DNA from: Linnemannia schmuckeri
Lineage: Eukaryota; Mortierellomycota; Mortierellomycetes; Mortierellales; Mortierellaceae
Assembly: GCA_029449235.1 (NCBI GenBank)
Contig: JANATG010000009.1
Coordinates: forward strand, 1,488,001-1,552,000
Direction: 5' to 3'
DNA length: 64,000 nucleotides
The position numbers and the translations under genes are program-made. The notes under the pieces are model-generated. The model was not told the origin of the DNA and ran no database searches. It saw only the letters and a program-made list of their open reading frames with translations. Of this stretch, positions 12,259 through 26,209 are shown one piece after another. Each line of letters starts with the position of its first letter. The first letter of the stretch is position 1.

Positions 12259-13720
12259 TCCAGGGGATCGGGAGATCTGGTTGATGAGGGAAGGGAGTAG
12301 GGGAGGGTGGGGAAGAGAAGGAAAGGGTGAGGGAGAAGCGGGAAGAAGAAAGGGAAGGAAAAGAGGGCTGGAAGAGTGGAGGAATGATATGTATGTATGC
12401 TGTTGTATGTGTTCGTGCTGTGTGTGTGTGTGATGTGTGTGCGAGTGAGAAGGTATGTTGTGTCTGTGTGCAAAGAGGGAAGAAGGTATGTATTGTTTGT
12501 GAGTGGAGAGTGAAGGTGAGAGTGTGTGACGAGAGAAGGAAGGAGAAAGGGAAGAGGGAGAGAGGGGAAAGGGAGAAGGAGGGACAAAGGTTAAAAAGGA
12601 AGGGAAAAGAGAAAGAAGAAAGGAAGAAGAAAGGAAAGAGAGCAGAGACAAATAAAACGAAAAACAGAAAAAAAAAAAAAAAAGGAGAGAAGAGAGCGAT
12701 GAGATGGGTTGGGATGGGCGGATAGGATGGACCGACCCATCGAAACATATGGCATACAAAAAATAAAAAATAGGAAGGCAACATACGCACTCACACACAC
12801 GCACGCATGCAGACATCCTCCTTTGATATGTTTACTTACAGCACCTCTTGTGTTCTGGATGGCTGTCCATTCATGACTCTATACTACAGGTTCATACATA
12901 CATACATACATGTCCATGTCTGTGTGCTTCAAGCTCAACCATGTCGCCTCTTCGTCCCTTTCCTTTTCTTTCCGTCTGTCCTCATTCCCCACTTTGTTTG
13001 CCTGGTTGTCTTTACTTGCTGCTGCTATGTCTTTTGAGACATGTATGCGAGGATATGTATAGTTTGTTTTTCTTTCTTCTTTCTTCGACGTGCTTGCATG
13101 CCATGCCACGCCACACCAAATGTCCACTTCAATTGACTCTGTCATAATATCATGTCATGTCATGTCTTGTCATGAAAGCAAGAAAGAAAAGACAAAGGAC
13201 GAGGCCCTTGATTGGTTTCCTAACTAGTTCAACTTTATTGTTCACCTCAAGTAGAAAAAAAAAATTCCCATTTTTTAGAGTGGACAGTGCGCATCACCCC
13301 TCAGCCTGCGATTGGCCCAGTTGTTAATCACTGACCTTCTTTGTCTGACTTTTTGAGTCCATCAGTTGTCTTCGATGTATCGTGATAAAGGTATCGTAGA
13401 AACGATTATGAACGCCATGAAGACACATAATACATTCATACATGTCAAGAAGGAAAAAAAACCGAAAGTGATGAGGAAAGGGGTCAGACATAGAAGGCCG
13501 ATATCAATAACCTTCATTTTCTTTTCTCGGTTGGTTGTGTTTGCGATGGACGAGGGTCAAAAGAAATACACCTGCGCTCGTGTGACAAAGGGTGGAAAAG
13601 GGGAGAGAGGGAGAGGATGGCATGGGTGACCACACACCACACCATCGGACTCTTTTACTCGTACACTCTCGATCGGGCATATATTTTTATTTTCATACCA
13701 CCAGCCAAAGACCACCACCT
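12259..13720. other. Pyrimidine-biased leader and divergent intergenic region
   Basis: Upstream of the 1,022-aa gene the minus strand is strongly CT-rich to about 12,720 (a typical leader here), followed by GT and CATA repeats near 12,780-12,915. Long open frames in this stretch encode only Ser/Phe/Leu or Lys/Glu strings and are composition artefacts. Confidence 0.5.
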
Positions 13721-13837
<117 letters not shown>

Positions 13838-14881
13838 AAATAGCAACCTCTTGTCACATCAATCCTGCCCTTCTCTCTATTGTTGTTGTTCCTGTCTTTT
13901 CTTGTCTGTATGCTTGTTTGTTTGTTGACCTCTTTGTATGTTTGTTTGTTTACTTGCTTATATGGCTGTTTGTATCCTTGTTTGTCTCGTCCGTGTCCAT
14001 GTTTTTGTCTGTCCTCTGTCCCTGCCACACGCTTCATCAATGTCCCCGTCTCTGTGTGATGATGACGATGCGCAGGTTGTCCCTTCTGTCTTTGTTGTTC
14101 GAGTCAAGCTCGAGTAAAATGTGCGCGTGGTAAGGTGAAGGTGTTAGTTTGAGTATGAGTGGGTGCGTGAGCAAGGTACACACGTTGCTGTTCCAGGAGC
14201 AGCCAACTTTATCCTAATCCCCTCGAGTCCAGTCAGCCAGCACGAAATTAACTAATGGAGAGCACCATTCCGTAGTGACTGGGCTGTCGCTCTTGTCTCT
14301 TGTCCCTGGCTATTCACTCACCCTCGTTTTTTTTTTTTTTTTTTTTTTTTTTTTCTTCTTTGTCTGTTCTTTTTTCCCTCCACCTTTTTCTTTCTCATTC
14401 TCTTTTCTTTCAACTCATTTGATTTCGTTCGTTCTCCTTCCACCATTGCCTTATTTCATTCATTCCATTCGCCTACACACCGCCTCCTATTCCTCCTTCT
14501 CCCCTCCCTCCCTGCACAGACATACTTCACAAACCACACACCTCTTTATTACCTGAAGCCTTTTTATTTTTCCTGCAGCTTTTCCTTCGTATCCTTTTTC
14601 TTTTCTCCCCTTCTCAACTCTACGTCCCTGCACTCTCCATTCACCTCCCAGCATCATTTACTTTTCCTACATTCAACAATAATTTGTCTCTCTTTCTCTC
14701 TATCTCTGCCGTTCTTTCCTTCCTCCTTCCGTCCCTTCCTCTCCCCCCTTGATAATTGTCATTAATTGCCAGACCTCGCCCATTCTCCTCTATTCACCTC
14801 AATAACCAACAACTCATCAGTTGAGCCATCCACTCACCCTCTTAACCAGCAACGACAACGACGAAGCAAAAATATAACTAA
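13838..14881. other. Promoter/leader region of the Sel1-repeat gene
   Basis: About 1 kb of sequence becoming strongly CT-rich from 14,280 (including a T run of about 26 near 14,329) down to the ATG at 14882. This matches the long pyrimidine leaders of other genes in the window. No open frame of interest. Confidence 0.5.
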
Positions 14882-17697
14882 ATGGTGACCCTAGTGAGCG
14901 AAGATCTGCACGTTGCACTCGTCCCTGAGGTAACGGTCGAGTTTGCTGTCTTTACCGATCGAGGAGCCCACGGCGAGCCGCCCTTATCCCCGCCTCTCCT
15001 CAACACTCAGCCTTATTCTTCTTCTTCAACTCCCATCGATAATTACGACGATTATAACGACAACCAGCCAAGGTAATGTGGTAGCATACTCATTGTTTTC
15101 GAAGGGTGCAGGATGCAGGATGAAGTGATAAATATAGGGGAGAGGGGTGGACAAAGGATGCAGCACTTGGTTGATGAAAAAAGGTGAAGCGCAATCAAAC
15201 CCTTTCTGCAGTGGAGGTTGGAGGAGAAAGATGGAGAGAGAGAGCAATAAGTAATAATAAGAGTATGATGTGGTGTAGTCTTTGTGAATGCAAGTGAGTG
15301 CTGAGGAGTATATTGTCACTCCAAACGAGCTCTTCTCCCCATCAGACGTTCCTCCTACTCTGCCCCTCTTTCCTTGGTCAGCGTTTTTCTTTCCTCCTCT
15401 TCCCCCTTTTCAACCCCTTGCATCGCATTGAAAGTTGCTCTTTTGCCATTACAAGACTTTTTTTTTTTCTTTTTTTTTTGGCGGCAAACTTGAACAGTGC
15501 TCACCCATGGCAAATCAAAGATGAAAAAAAAGGACTTGACCGGCACGCCGAAAAGCGCCGACGAACCTTTGGAAGGAGGCGACCCTTGATCGTTCTAAAA
15601 TGGCGCTTAATTAACGTGGTTTTTTTTTAAATGGATGTCTTGAACTACCCTCCATTGTCTTCTTCCCTCACCTCCGATCCATCCTGTTAATTACAACTGG
15701 GCGGGGGCAGGGCACCCTGACGAACAAAAAAACAAACAATTCCAAAGAGCTTTTTTACTTTTTGCTTGGTTGAAACTGAACCTAGCATTTTCATTTTTGT
15801 TTGGATTGTCGACTCTACACTTACTGTGTACAAAATAGATCAATGTACTTTGAAGAAGAGTTTGCCTATCCAACCAACCTGACGAGTGGGCCCATAGTGC
15901 CTGACGAGGAGGATGAAGGCTACTACTATGATCAGGATCAGCATGTCAACAGTAGCAACAGCCAAGGGAAGAATCCACGTGTGGACACGCCAGGGAAATC
16001 GACAACAACAGCTGCTGCGACTTCTGGGAGGAGTATCGAAATAATAGGGGGTAACAACGAGGATCAAGAGGATAAACGTTCAAGAGCAACAGGAGGAGGA
16101 ATAGGAGACGGAGAGGGAGGTCATTATTCGCAGTGTCATCCCTCACGCAACAACAATACGAGCACGGGATCGGATTTAATTCAGGTCACTGTCGAAGATC
16201 TCTTGATCTCCAAGGAGCAAAATCGCACAATCAAGGCCTCCATCGACCTTGCTCGCCAGGAGTCCTCCCGACCCTCTATTCTTCCCATTGCCGCTGCGAA
16301 TGCGACTACTACCACTAATCATACAGGGACAGCAGTATCGCCTACAAGCAAGACAGTTGCTGGATCCTCCCCGTCCCCTCCTTTGTCTCCTGTTCCAAAC
16401 ATAACGACAACGACCATCACTGCGACGATTCGAACCATTGGCGGGAGAGGGACTTCGTTCTTGTTTGACGGTGACACTGATACTGATGCCACCAAAGCTG
16501 ACGATACTTCTAACGCCTCGGTGGCACAACTACTCCTGGCCTCCCAAAAGTCCTCAGCAACACATTCTCAGCCTTCCTCACCGCTACTTTCTGCATCTTC
16601 TGAACGATCTTCGCAGTCTCAGCTCCCCTCTGCCAACAACAACTCTCCAACATCTACAGCAACTACAGCAGCAACAGGCACAGCAGAAACAGCTCAGGGA
16701 CAAGGACAGCAGGGCATCTCAAAAAAGCGCGGGGTTTCACAATCACCCACCGCCACAACCAAATCACAGAAACCAGTCATACCCCTGACACCCGCACAGC
16801 AACGCGAAGCCGAGGCAGACGACAATATTCAACGGGCGATTGAGCTCCATGAACGCAACCAACTCGAAGAGGCGACACATTATTTCCGTCTGGCTGCTCA
16901 ATCCGAGAACCCCTTGGGTCAATTGATGTATGGCCTCTCTCTTCGCCATGGATGGGTAAGCTCTTTTCTTTACGTCTCTCTTTAACCGCTCTGTCATGAA
17001 AAAGTTGAAACAACAAATTGTGAATGAAGTTGTGAAGGAGCTGAGACACCATTTGAATCAAGCAGTTTCGATCGTGCATTCTTGAGTTATTGTCATTAAT
17101 AGCTCTGTTTCTTTTGTTAACGGTATTGTTGTTTGCTTAATAGGGATGCAAGGCAAACCCAAAGGAAGCAATCGTCTACCTCCAACGTGCGGCAGAGTAC
17201 GCGATGGGCGAGATGAAGGTCATCGACGGAGCCCCCACTACCGCCTCTTCTACAGTTTCTGTCGTTTCTGCGCCCGTCGACCACAGCAACGCTGTCAACA
17301 ATAATAGTAGCCCCAACATGATACGATCACAGCCTTTGTCGCCACCATCATCCCCTTCGTCGCTTTCACCACTTCCTTCTTCAACAGAAGGCGCTCAACC
17401 CTCTCAATCAGCAGCAGGGACACCGCCATTACAGTCTGTGAGGCGCATGGGCAGTATGGACCGAACTGCAGCCATGTCAATGGCGCGCAAGGAACTGGTC
17501 ATGGCCTTGTATGAACTTGGCATGTCTTACCTCAAGGGCTGGGGTGTCGCCAAGGACAAACCCGTCGCCTTTACCTACTTCAAAATTGCCGCCGATCTGG
17601 TAACATACAAAAAATCCATGTTTTTTACCGAGAAAGTAATGCATTTTGTTTTCGAATTTTTTTGCTAACATTTCTCTATGCTTTTTATTTGCTGATA

Positions 17698-17734
<37 letters not shown>

Positions 17735-18545
17735 GGGTGACCCGGATTCACAAAACGAAACAGCGCTCTGCTACTACGAGGGGATCGGGATCGAAAAGGA
17801 CATGTATGAATCAGCAAAATACTACCGCATGGCATCGGCCCAAGGAGCCTCACAACTGGGCAACTCATGGATTTGGAAACCCAAATACGATCAGTACTGC
17901 GCGGCCGAGAACGCCGCCGTCTCGGCTGCGGCCACTATTGGATCTATATCCGTCGTCACCAACGCGACTAGTCGGGGAACTAAGAAGGGCAGCTCAAAGG
18001 AACGTGCCAAGAGATTGACTTCCGCCATCCAGACCGCCATCGCCACCTCTGCTGTAGCACCAACTTCTTCAAACTCAACACCGGCGGGTTCATCACCCTC
18101 GTCACCATCCTCCGTCCGCTCACGTACAAAATCCCCAGGCTCATGGATCACCCAAAACAATAACAGCTCCTCAACAACAAGCCTCAACTCCTCCTCGTCA
18201 CCAACATCTCCATCTTCACCTTCGATCCCATCGCCTCAATATACCCTCACTAGCATCGCCTCAGGCCTAGCATCTGTCACAGCTGCGACCGCAGGTGCCG
18301 TCGTACCCCCAGTTTACGGCACATCATCAATCAACAACAGCACAACCAATATAACATCCTCGCCAACGTCCCCAACATCACCTCGCCCCTCGATCGCCGC
18401 AAGCACCGTCCCCACAACACCGACCTCAATCTCCTCACCTGCTTCTACCGAGGCACTCGAGAAGAAGAAGCGTCGATGGACTCTCTGGAGCGGCCAGCGC
18501 ACACCGCCTTCTTCCTCGTCTGCATCAGCCGTAGCGGTTCCATAA
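14882..18545 (+). CDS. Sel1-repeat (SLR) regulatory protein, Nif1/Dsf2-like
   Basis: An 857-aa protein from four exons: 14882-15072, 15839-16955, 17144-17599 and 17736-18545, all in phase. Sel1/TPR-like helical repeats begin at about residue 395 (AIELHERNQLEEATHYFRLAA, YGLSLRHGWGCKANPKEAI). They continue after an exon-encoded Ser-rich insertion (ELGMSYLKGWGVAKD, ETALCYYEGIGIEKD) and close with GNSWIWKPKYDQY. That arrangement and the NSWIWK ending match the fungal family containing fission yeast Nif1 (mitotic inhibitor) and budding yeast Dsf2; this link is from memory of the family. The N-terminal 390 residues and the C-terminal tail are Ser/Thr/Pro-rich with many SP/TP sites, so phosphorylation control is plausible. 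SLR proteins act as scaffolds rather than enzymes. The last intron ends in 30 A followed by TATAG. Confidence 0.85.
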
Positions 18546-19015
18546 AATATTCAATAATCATCAGCCAAATGAAAAGAGAGAAAAAAGCAACTCGGGACAT
18601 GAAAGATACTGTCAGCAAAAGACGCCAGAAGGAGTTAAATTTTTTTAATGTGTCAAAGAATAGAAGAAGAAATAGTAAAGATAAGGAAGGAGAAGGGATG
18701 GTACATGTACAAGAGTGACGTTAAAAAAAAAGTCGAAAAAGGAGAGAAGTGTGATGCAACAGGGAAAAAAAAATGAAAAAAATTAAATAGAAGAACGAGA
18801 GGAGATTGATAGCAAGATAAAATCGTCGGAAAGTAACTGATAGAAAGAAGAGTGAATGATGCGCTGTACAAGTTGTGTTGAGTGTGCATAGTAGGCATGG
18901 AGTGAGAGAGAGAGTAAGATAGTAGATAATAAACAGTTGAACAAAAGACAAAAGAGAAACGAGCAAAAGAAAAACAACAATAGTGGACCCCGAGCAACAA
19001 TTAATAGGGTCTTCT

Positions 19016-22000
19016 TTACGCGGGAATCTTCAAATCGGCGGGATTGCTTTCCAACAGTTCCCCCAATGTCTAACAGAGCCAAGCAAATAGTTTTCATGAT
19101 TAGTATGTATTAAACTCAATTCGTTGAAATCATTGTCTGTGGATATATTCACGCAAAGAGATTTAAAACTCACCTTGAGACTCACAGGCTTGGTCAAGTA
19201 GCCGTCGACTCCGCACTCAAAAGCCAGGCGTTTGTCCTCATCGGCTGCAAGTCCCGTCAGCGCAAAAATCATGGTCCGACGGTACGCTCCCTCTTGATCA
19301 GTACTAGACTGTCCCGTCTGGAGTGTGTTTGTATCATTCGAGTTGAGCTGTCCTTGCTTTACAAGACTCTGTTCAAACTCTCGAATCTTCTTTGTCGCCA
19401 TGTTGCCATCCATAACCGGCATCTGCAAATCCATTAGCACAAACTCAAATCCGGCCTTTCCGTCCCTGCGCCAAACCTCCTCCTGGAATCGCTCCACACC
19501 CAGCAGACCGTTCTCGGCCTCGACAACGCCAATACCGCGCTTCTTCAAAAACGTTCTCAGAATCATTCGGTTGGTAATGTTGTCTTCGACGATCAACACT
19601 CTAGGGAAGGGACGGTCGGAGTAGCTGGTGTCAATGGTTGGACCAACCGCGGCGGCTCTCTCCAGCTGAAGTTGTCTTTGGCTGTGATAGTTCTTGATCG
19701 ATCGCTGAGGTCGAATCTTGGGCGCATTGGCCTCAATGTTGGCTCGGAATGCTTCCAGGTTAGCGCACTCCTTTGCAGTGATGTCGCGAGAAATGTCTTC
19801 CAGACTGCTGGAGGAGCTGGACGATTGGTGGTTAGGGCACGACTCTCGCTCAGGTGTCGTCGCAGGGCTGGGATCGATCGACAAGACGCGTGAGGGAATG
19901 ACAAGCCCTCCTGGAGAATGAGGCGGGATAAAGATCATCGGTTGTCGATCCTGGTGCATGATTGGAAAGACAAATGACTGCTTGATCATGCTGCCGGCAG
20001 ATAAAAGTCGGTTGTCGTTGACGCCGAGGGTCGTAGTCGTGATGTGGGGCACAGTAGCTGATCGGATCATCGGCATGGGTGGGGCTCGAGACAGGCCAGT
20101 CCGAGGCGAGAGCTGGGGCGATCCTTGAGGGGTCGCCAATCCAGGGCTCGAGAATGCGGGAGTGAAGCAATCACGTAGGGACTGTACCAGCTTGAGTGGT
20201 CCGACGGGCTTGTTTAAGATCACAACCGAAGCAGGACGAATCACCCCATCCGACTCGGCTTGGACCTCCAGGTATTCATCGACCAGCTTCTGAACGCTCT
20301 TGAGGTTGTAGGGTGCTGTGAGCATCAGAAGCGGTGTAGGTGTCTCGGGAATCGCTTCTCCTTCTTCGGTTGTCGCTGCTTGCTTGTCGGACCAGTGAGT
20401 GAGGTAGGCGCGAAGTCGAATAAGATCGTCGTTGATTACCAGAAGGTTGCACTGAGAATCGTCCGAAAGATTCTTGAGCATGTCTTCGGCGCTCGTGTCC
20501 TGCTCGTTCCCTCTCTCGACCTTCATGGCAAGCTGCTGACCCATCATACGCTCTCCCATGATCTTGAAGAGGCGATCCGATCCAAGAGCAGACTCTCCAG
20601 CATAGAATCTGCAGGACATGTTCTGCCAAGGGCCATCCATATCTTTCAACGACTTTGTGGAGTGAGATGCAGGACTGGCCCAGAAAAGAACCTTGACAAC
20701 ACATCCCTTGCCCTCGATACCCTCACTCCAGACTTCCATCCATCCTCCGAGCTTCTTGACCAATTCCTTCACAAGCGCCATTCCGAGTCCGGTTCCAACT
20801 TGAAGTGGGTCTTCCTGAGAGAATCGCTTGAAGAGGTGGGATTGGACAAAGTCTGCAGAGATGCCCTTGCCTGTATCGCGGACAGTAAAGAGGATGGCCC
20901 GGGCATCTGGGTGTGGCGGTTTCATGGGAATGGGACTGTTGGTCAAGGCGACGGCGGACAGCTCTACAAATCCAGTTGCGGTGAACTTGATGGCGTTTTC
21001 CACAAGCTATTGCAATTTGATGTTGTAAGATCAATAAGTAACATGAAGTAGTCAAATTAACCGGTGTGCATTCTCCTATAAACTGATGAGTTTGTACCTG
21101 TGTGAGGATGCGGGTGATGGTTTTGATGTCCAGGGCAAAGCTCCAGAGAGTATCGTGATCAGGATCCCTCTCAGGCTCGTCCATTGCCACCATGAGTTCC
21201 AGAACGGGTTTGCGGTCAGAACGGAGCTTTCTAGAAGAGAAGCCACCATGCGCTTCGGCGGGTGATGTCGATCCATTGGTGGCGTCATCTGTAGCTGCGT
21301 TGTTCCTTCCGCCGGTTGGCATCGAGTTGTTTCTCATTAACGTGATGCCTGAAGCAGAGTTGGGTGTAGAGCTGGGAGCCGAATTTGTCAAGGACGAGAG
21401 CGAAGGTTTGGTCCAAGAGGGGACCACAATGAGATTCTTGTCGGTGCAAGCCTTGGCCATGGACTCTGCAACCTTCTCACACAACTCACGAATGTCAATC
21501 TCCTCCATGACAGGCTCATCGCTTTCGGGTGAAGGTGTCGCCGACCGGTTACCATGAATAGTTTGGCTATCGGTGTTGTTGTCTGGGTCCAGGTTGGCGA
21601 GATCGATAATGTTGTTGATAGTGTCAATTAAACTCTTTCCAGAGGCTTCTGCTGAGTAGACCATCGCTTGCTGAGTTTCGCTCAAGGGCTCCTCTGGATT
21701 GGCGTACAACAATTCGAGGATGCCAAGGATAATGTGAAGCGGAGTGCGAAGCTCGTGGGAAATACTAAAGTATAGAGAGTCCATTGGTCAATATGCTGTC
21801 GATTGTTTGCAACGATGGCGAAGGAGATTAAAAAGATTACACCACCTAGTTGATCATATAGAGTCCGCATACCTTTTGATAAAAGTGCCCTTAGCCCTGT
21901 CAGCTGCTTCTACTCGACGTTTCATGACCTCCGTGACCATACAGGAACCAAAGTTCTTGAGATAGATCCGCTCGTGGAAAGAGAACTGCTTAGTGTGAGA

Positions 22001-24194
22001 GGCAGAGAGGATGACAAAGTACGCCCAGGGTTCGTCGTCGGTCGATGATTGAGTTTGGGCCATTGTAGGTCCCAGGATGGGTACTACCACACAGGACTGA
22101 TAAGGCGTGTTCGAGGCAGAAGAAAGCTGGGGGATCGTTCCTTGGAATGTGTGGCAAAGAAGCCTTCGGCGACTGGACTCCTTGATTAACGATGGAATGC
22201 TGGTAGACGCGCCAAACCAATCATTTTCGATTGCATCCTGACCTTGAGAGTAGCTAAACAGTCGGTTTTGGCCAGGCATCTGAGATGGGACTGGTGTTTC
22301 CTGTCGCACATATCCTAGCATCTCTTTGATGACGGGCATGTCTCGCTCCCACACAGGTTCAATTGCATTCAGCAAGGAGTCTCCAAGCCGATGTGGCCGG
22401 CATCCTTCGTCCGTGCAGACCCAGGCCGATCCCTGTCTCTTGGTGTGCTGCACCTTCTCATCGAGGACTGGGTGCGAAAAGATGTCGGTGTTCTTTTGAG
22501 ATGACGCCAGGCAGACCAGTGCCGTGTTGGGTGCATCACCTAACGTATGTCCTCCTTTCACGATACCGACGGATCCTTTTCGGCGTCCTGCAGCATCCAG
22601 ATAGTTCCATACAACAGATGATCCTGAAGGTGGGATGATCGACTGATCAGAAGATGCCTGTACAAGGTAAACGGCGTCGACGTTCAGGGTCGCTTGAATG
22701 AGGATACATGCGGCGGGGAATGCTCGATCCTGGAGAGGATTGCCGCTGGTTGCCGGTGGTGTTTGAGGGGCACTCTTGGACGCTGCGCCAAGGGCGCGTG
22801 ACAGTAATGTGGGCGATCCTGAGGGCGTTGGGAAGACTGGGTCGATGGGAGGTGAGATCAAGGCTGGCCCATCTGTCATGTTGAGCGTCCCCGACGAAGA
22901 CGCGGAAAGGTCAGATGGCGTTGGCAGAGGCGGTTGAAGTGAATCCAAGGGGTGGGCACCTCTTAACCGCGTGTCCTCTACTGCTGAGTCGTCTCCTACT
23001 GGCGAGTCCGGAACACCAAAGTCAAGACAGCCTCGTACCCAGCGTGTCACATCTCTCATCATGCGGTTCCTGATACAAAGCTGGACCTGGTCGTTCCACA
23101 GCTCCATTTCTCTCATCACCACGGCTGCAAAGTCGATCAGCATCATCTTTTCCCTCTCCGTGAAGGAACTCTTTGGCTCATCATCGATCAAACAGAGAGA
23201 TCCAACATTCAATCCTTCCGATGTCGTCAAAGGTGCACCAGCATAGAACCGGACAAAGGGATCTGCATTCACCGCCTCAAGATTCTGAAACCTCCAGTCA
23301 TTCTTGGTGTCGAGAACAACAAAAGGGTCGTCCGCTGCCCGCAAGATAGTGTGTCCACAAAGTGAGCCTTCTCTCGGAAAGCAATCGAATCCTGTGGGTG
23401 GATGCTGCGCCTTAACTGTGAGCTCCTTATGATCCACCAGGGTGATCATGCAGCCCTTGACTCCCATCACCATCGCCACCAGCTGGACAATTCGCTCGAA
23501 GTTAGGATCAATTCCTGATTGTAGGATCTGAAAGCTATAAAGCGCTCGGAGACGGCGCTCCTCGTCCAAGGGAAGAGGCGGGGCTAGGTATGGGAGCGGG
23601 GAGTCTGTTGCCGCATAGGGTGGTGTGGGTGGATAGGCTGTGTCTAATTGTGGTCTTGGAACGGGACGGTCTGCCGGAAAGAGTCCCTGGCGATAATGAT
23701 AGAGGAAATCATCCCAAGAGTCAAACTGCATATTGTCCGAATCCATATTTGACATGGGCTGCTGACGACAGCTTGTTGGTCCTGAGGTATATGATGTGTT
23801 GAATCCAGGAGTTGTTGGCGTTGAACTAGCCGAGCTGGAGGTCATAGTGGGTGACGAATGGCCAGCAGAAAAGGACGATCGGCTGAGGCCACGCACAGTC
23901 TGGGCAAATCCAGAGAGTCGTTCCGCAAGTCCTGTCCCTGAATTGCGGGATGATGTACTGAGCCCAGAGTCAGATATCCGACGAGTCCTTGCCTCGCTAA
24001 CCTTGAGTTGATCAACGCTCGTCTCGAGTCCAGTCTTGCCACTCCGAGAGTTTGATTTTCCAGCGGTTGCGACGGAGGCAAGTAGTCCAAGGCCTGGGCC
24101 ACCGATGGAATCGTCCACTCCTGGGTCGGTTCTGGATATCCGGAGTCCTGTGCCTTCCGATTTGCGTCGCTGGATCGGCTTGTGTTGTGAAGAC
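19016..24194 (-). CDS. GAF-domain hybrid histidine kinase (5' end incomplete)
   Basis: Two-component hybrid kinase that autophosphorylates a histidine and passes phosphate to its own receiver. Exons: 24194-21873, 21764-21098, 21006-19174 and 19069-19016; joined frame about 1,625 codons. Order of domains: Ser-rich N-terminus; a GAF sensor (FQILQSGIDPNFERIV through NVGSLCLIDDEP); a weaker GAF-like segment; the H-box SISHELRTPLHI, whose codons span the first intron; the ATP-binding N-box LVENAIKFT, split exactly by the second intron; DTGKGIS and GTGLGMALVKEL; then a degenerate receiver-like stretch (NLLVINDD, LNKPVGPLKL). The true receiver follows with VEDNITNR, phospho-acceptor DLQMPVMDG, the ALTG threonine and YLTKPVS lysine. 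The frame opens at a 3' splice site (CTTAG at 24199-24195) with no in-frame ATG until well into the protein, so at least one upstream exon is missing from this call. Confidence 0.92.
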
Positions 24195-24299
24195 CTAAGC
24201 GATTAAAGCGCAGGAAGAGGGAAGGAAGTAGAGAGGCCGTTAGAGTCAATGTATTATCATCGTTGTTTTTAATTTGTGCCACGATGACCCCCCTGGATC

Positions 24300-25836
24300 A
24301 TTCTATTCCGCTTCTTTTTTTGTGATGGCAACTTGATGTGTATGGCACACTGGTATTCAAGGTAAACAGAAGGGGATGGGACAGCACATGGCTATGCAAC
24401 ACAACCATTGACTAGGCAATGCAAGTTTTTTCTCCTGCATATGGATGCGTGTGGGGTCGCTGGTTGACTGACAGAAGCAGTGTGTGTGTGTGCATATGCA
24501 TGCGTGCCTGTTATTTGTCTGATTTATGCGAGTTACACATGCGTTCGTTATGCCAGTTGCGACAAAGAAAAAAAAAGGCAACAACAAAACGATAGAGAGC
24601 ACCAAAAATCATAACACAACACAACAAACAAGGTCTGGTCTGTCCTGTGTGTCCGCCTGCCTGACCAAAAGTAAAAAAGATTATTGATTCCACTCCTCCG
24701 TCTACGATTGGTGCGTTTGCCTCTCCCCCACTTCTCAAAATTCCCTTTTCCCTTTTGCGTTCTGCTCTTCCCGCTTTCTCTCATACTCTCTACCTTTCTC
24801 TGGTAATCTCTACCTTTCTCTTTTGCTCTCGCGCCGTGTCCTGTCCATAGGCCCAACTGTTTATCCCATTCCAGTGACAACGAAATAGGAATACGAAAAT
24901 GACAAAGAGAGATAAAGATACCCACATGAGCCGGCCTCAGATCTGCAACCAAGAGGACCAATCCCATTCGTTGTTGTTGTTGTCTTCTTCTTCCTGCCCC
25001 TCTTCTCACTCTGTCTCTCTCTCCGCTCCCTTTTCCCCTCTTATCCGTCTCCTGGTTCCGGTAGCAAGAATAATAAAGAGAAATACAAAGGGCTTTTTTT
25101 CCCTTTTTGATCTTTGAGCTCTGCTCTGTACACCCGAGCCAACGATTGGATAGTTGTATTGTAAAAAAAAAAAAGAAAAAAAATAAGAGAGAGGGAGAAA
25201 GAGAGATAGAGAGAGAGAAGACAAAAAAGGGTAAAAATAAAACAAAGGGTATCAATGCGAGACGAAAAGGCGCACAAAAAAAAGGTTCTTTTTTTTAACG
25301 TTGTTCTTGATTAGACGAATCCAAGGAATTACAATTCTCTTTGGAGCGGGTTGGCTATCAGAGCGTAGACTAAGAAGTAGCTTTTGGGTGTTCTTTTTGG
25401 TGGCAAAGGAGGAATGATGATGAAGGATGACGAGGGAAGAAGGGAAAGAAGTGTAAAGAGAGAGAGGGAAAAAAGAATCCCCATCCACAAAAAGACGTTT
25501 GTTCGCCTCTGCAAAAAAAAAAACCAATAAACAAAAAAGGCGACAAGAGCTAAAATAAAGGACCCTGCACTCCTCGACCCACCCAGCAACCATCTCTCTT
25601 GTCGTTTCCTCCACTCATTGTCTACTGTCTACCTCTCTTTGTCTGGCCAATGCACTTTTGCATCGTGCCTATGCCATGGCCCATGGTCGCATCTTGCACC
25701 ATTGCTATCTATCCTTCTCTACTTGCATTATTATTTTTATATAATTTCAAGCCAATTCTAACTTCTTTATCTCACTCTCTACCCTTTCTATCACCCTTTC
25801 TCTCTCACACTACCTGGTTGACCATTGTCGTCCGTT

Positions 25837-25880
<44 letters not shown>

Positions 25881-26209
25881 TTTACCTTTTCATTCTTTGC
25901 CTTTGTTCAATTTGTTTAAGCGTCTGAAACTCAACTATCCCCACCAAACCAATGAAACCTCAACTAAATTCAATCGACTTTCTCTTCTCCGTGGTAGACG
26001 CCAGCTCCATCTTATTGCAAGTGGTTCACTACTTCAACAAAGATATATGCTGCGATAAAGAAAAAAAAAAGAAAACGCCGAAGACACCCAGGAGAAGAGG
26101 AGAAGGGAGCGAGATCGAATTCAAACTGGTAGAAGGAAGGAATGAGGAAGAGGAGAAGATAATGAAATATGAATAGAATGGGATCACAACAAAAAGAAAA
26201 GGCTATCGC
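24300..26209. other. Upstream region of the histidine kinase; homopolymer-rich
   Basis: Should contain the unseen first exon and promoter of the kinase on the minus strand. I could not fix an ATG-bearing exon with the required phase (two bases before the splice). The region is pyrimidine-rich on the plus strand at 24,740-25,060 and contains a run of roughly 38 A at 25,838-25,876. Open frames are compositional. Confidence 0.4.

Noticed and set aside
12259..12816. 186-residue N-terminal extension of the 1,022-aa protein
   Set aside because: Ser/Phe/Leu strings from a CT-rich leader, matching untranslated leaders elsewhere in the window.
20260..21051. 263-codon plus-strand frame over the histidine kinase
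   Set aside because: Antisense to the kinase ATPase region, which has clear motifs and splice sites.
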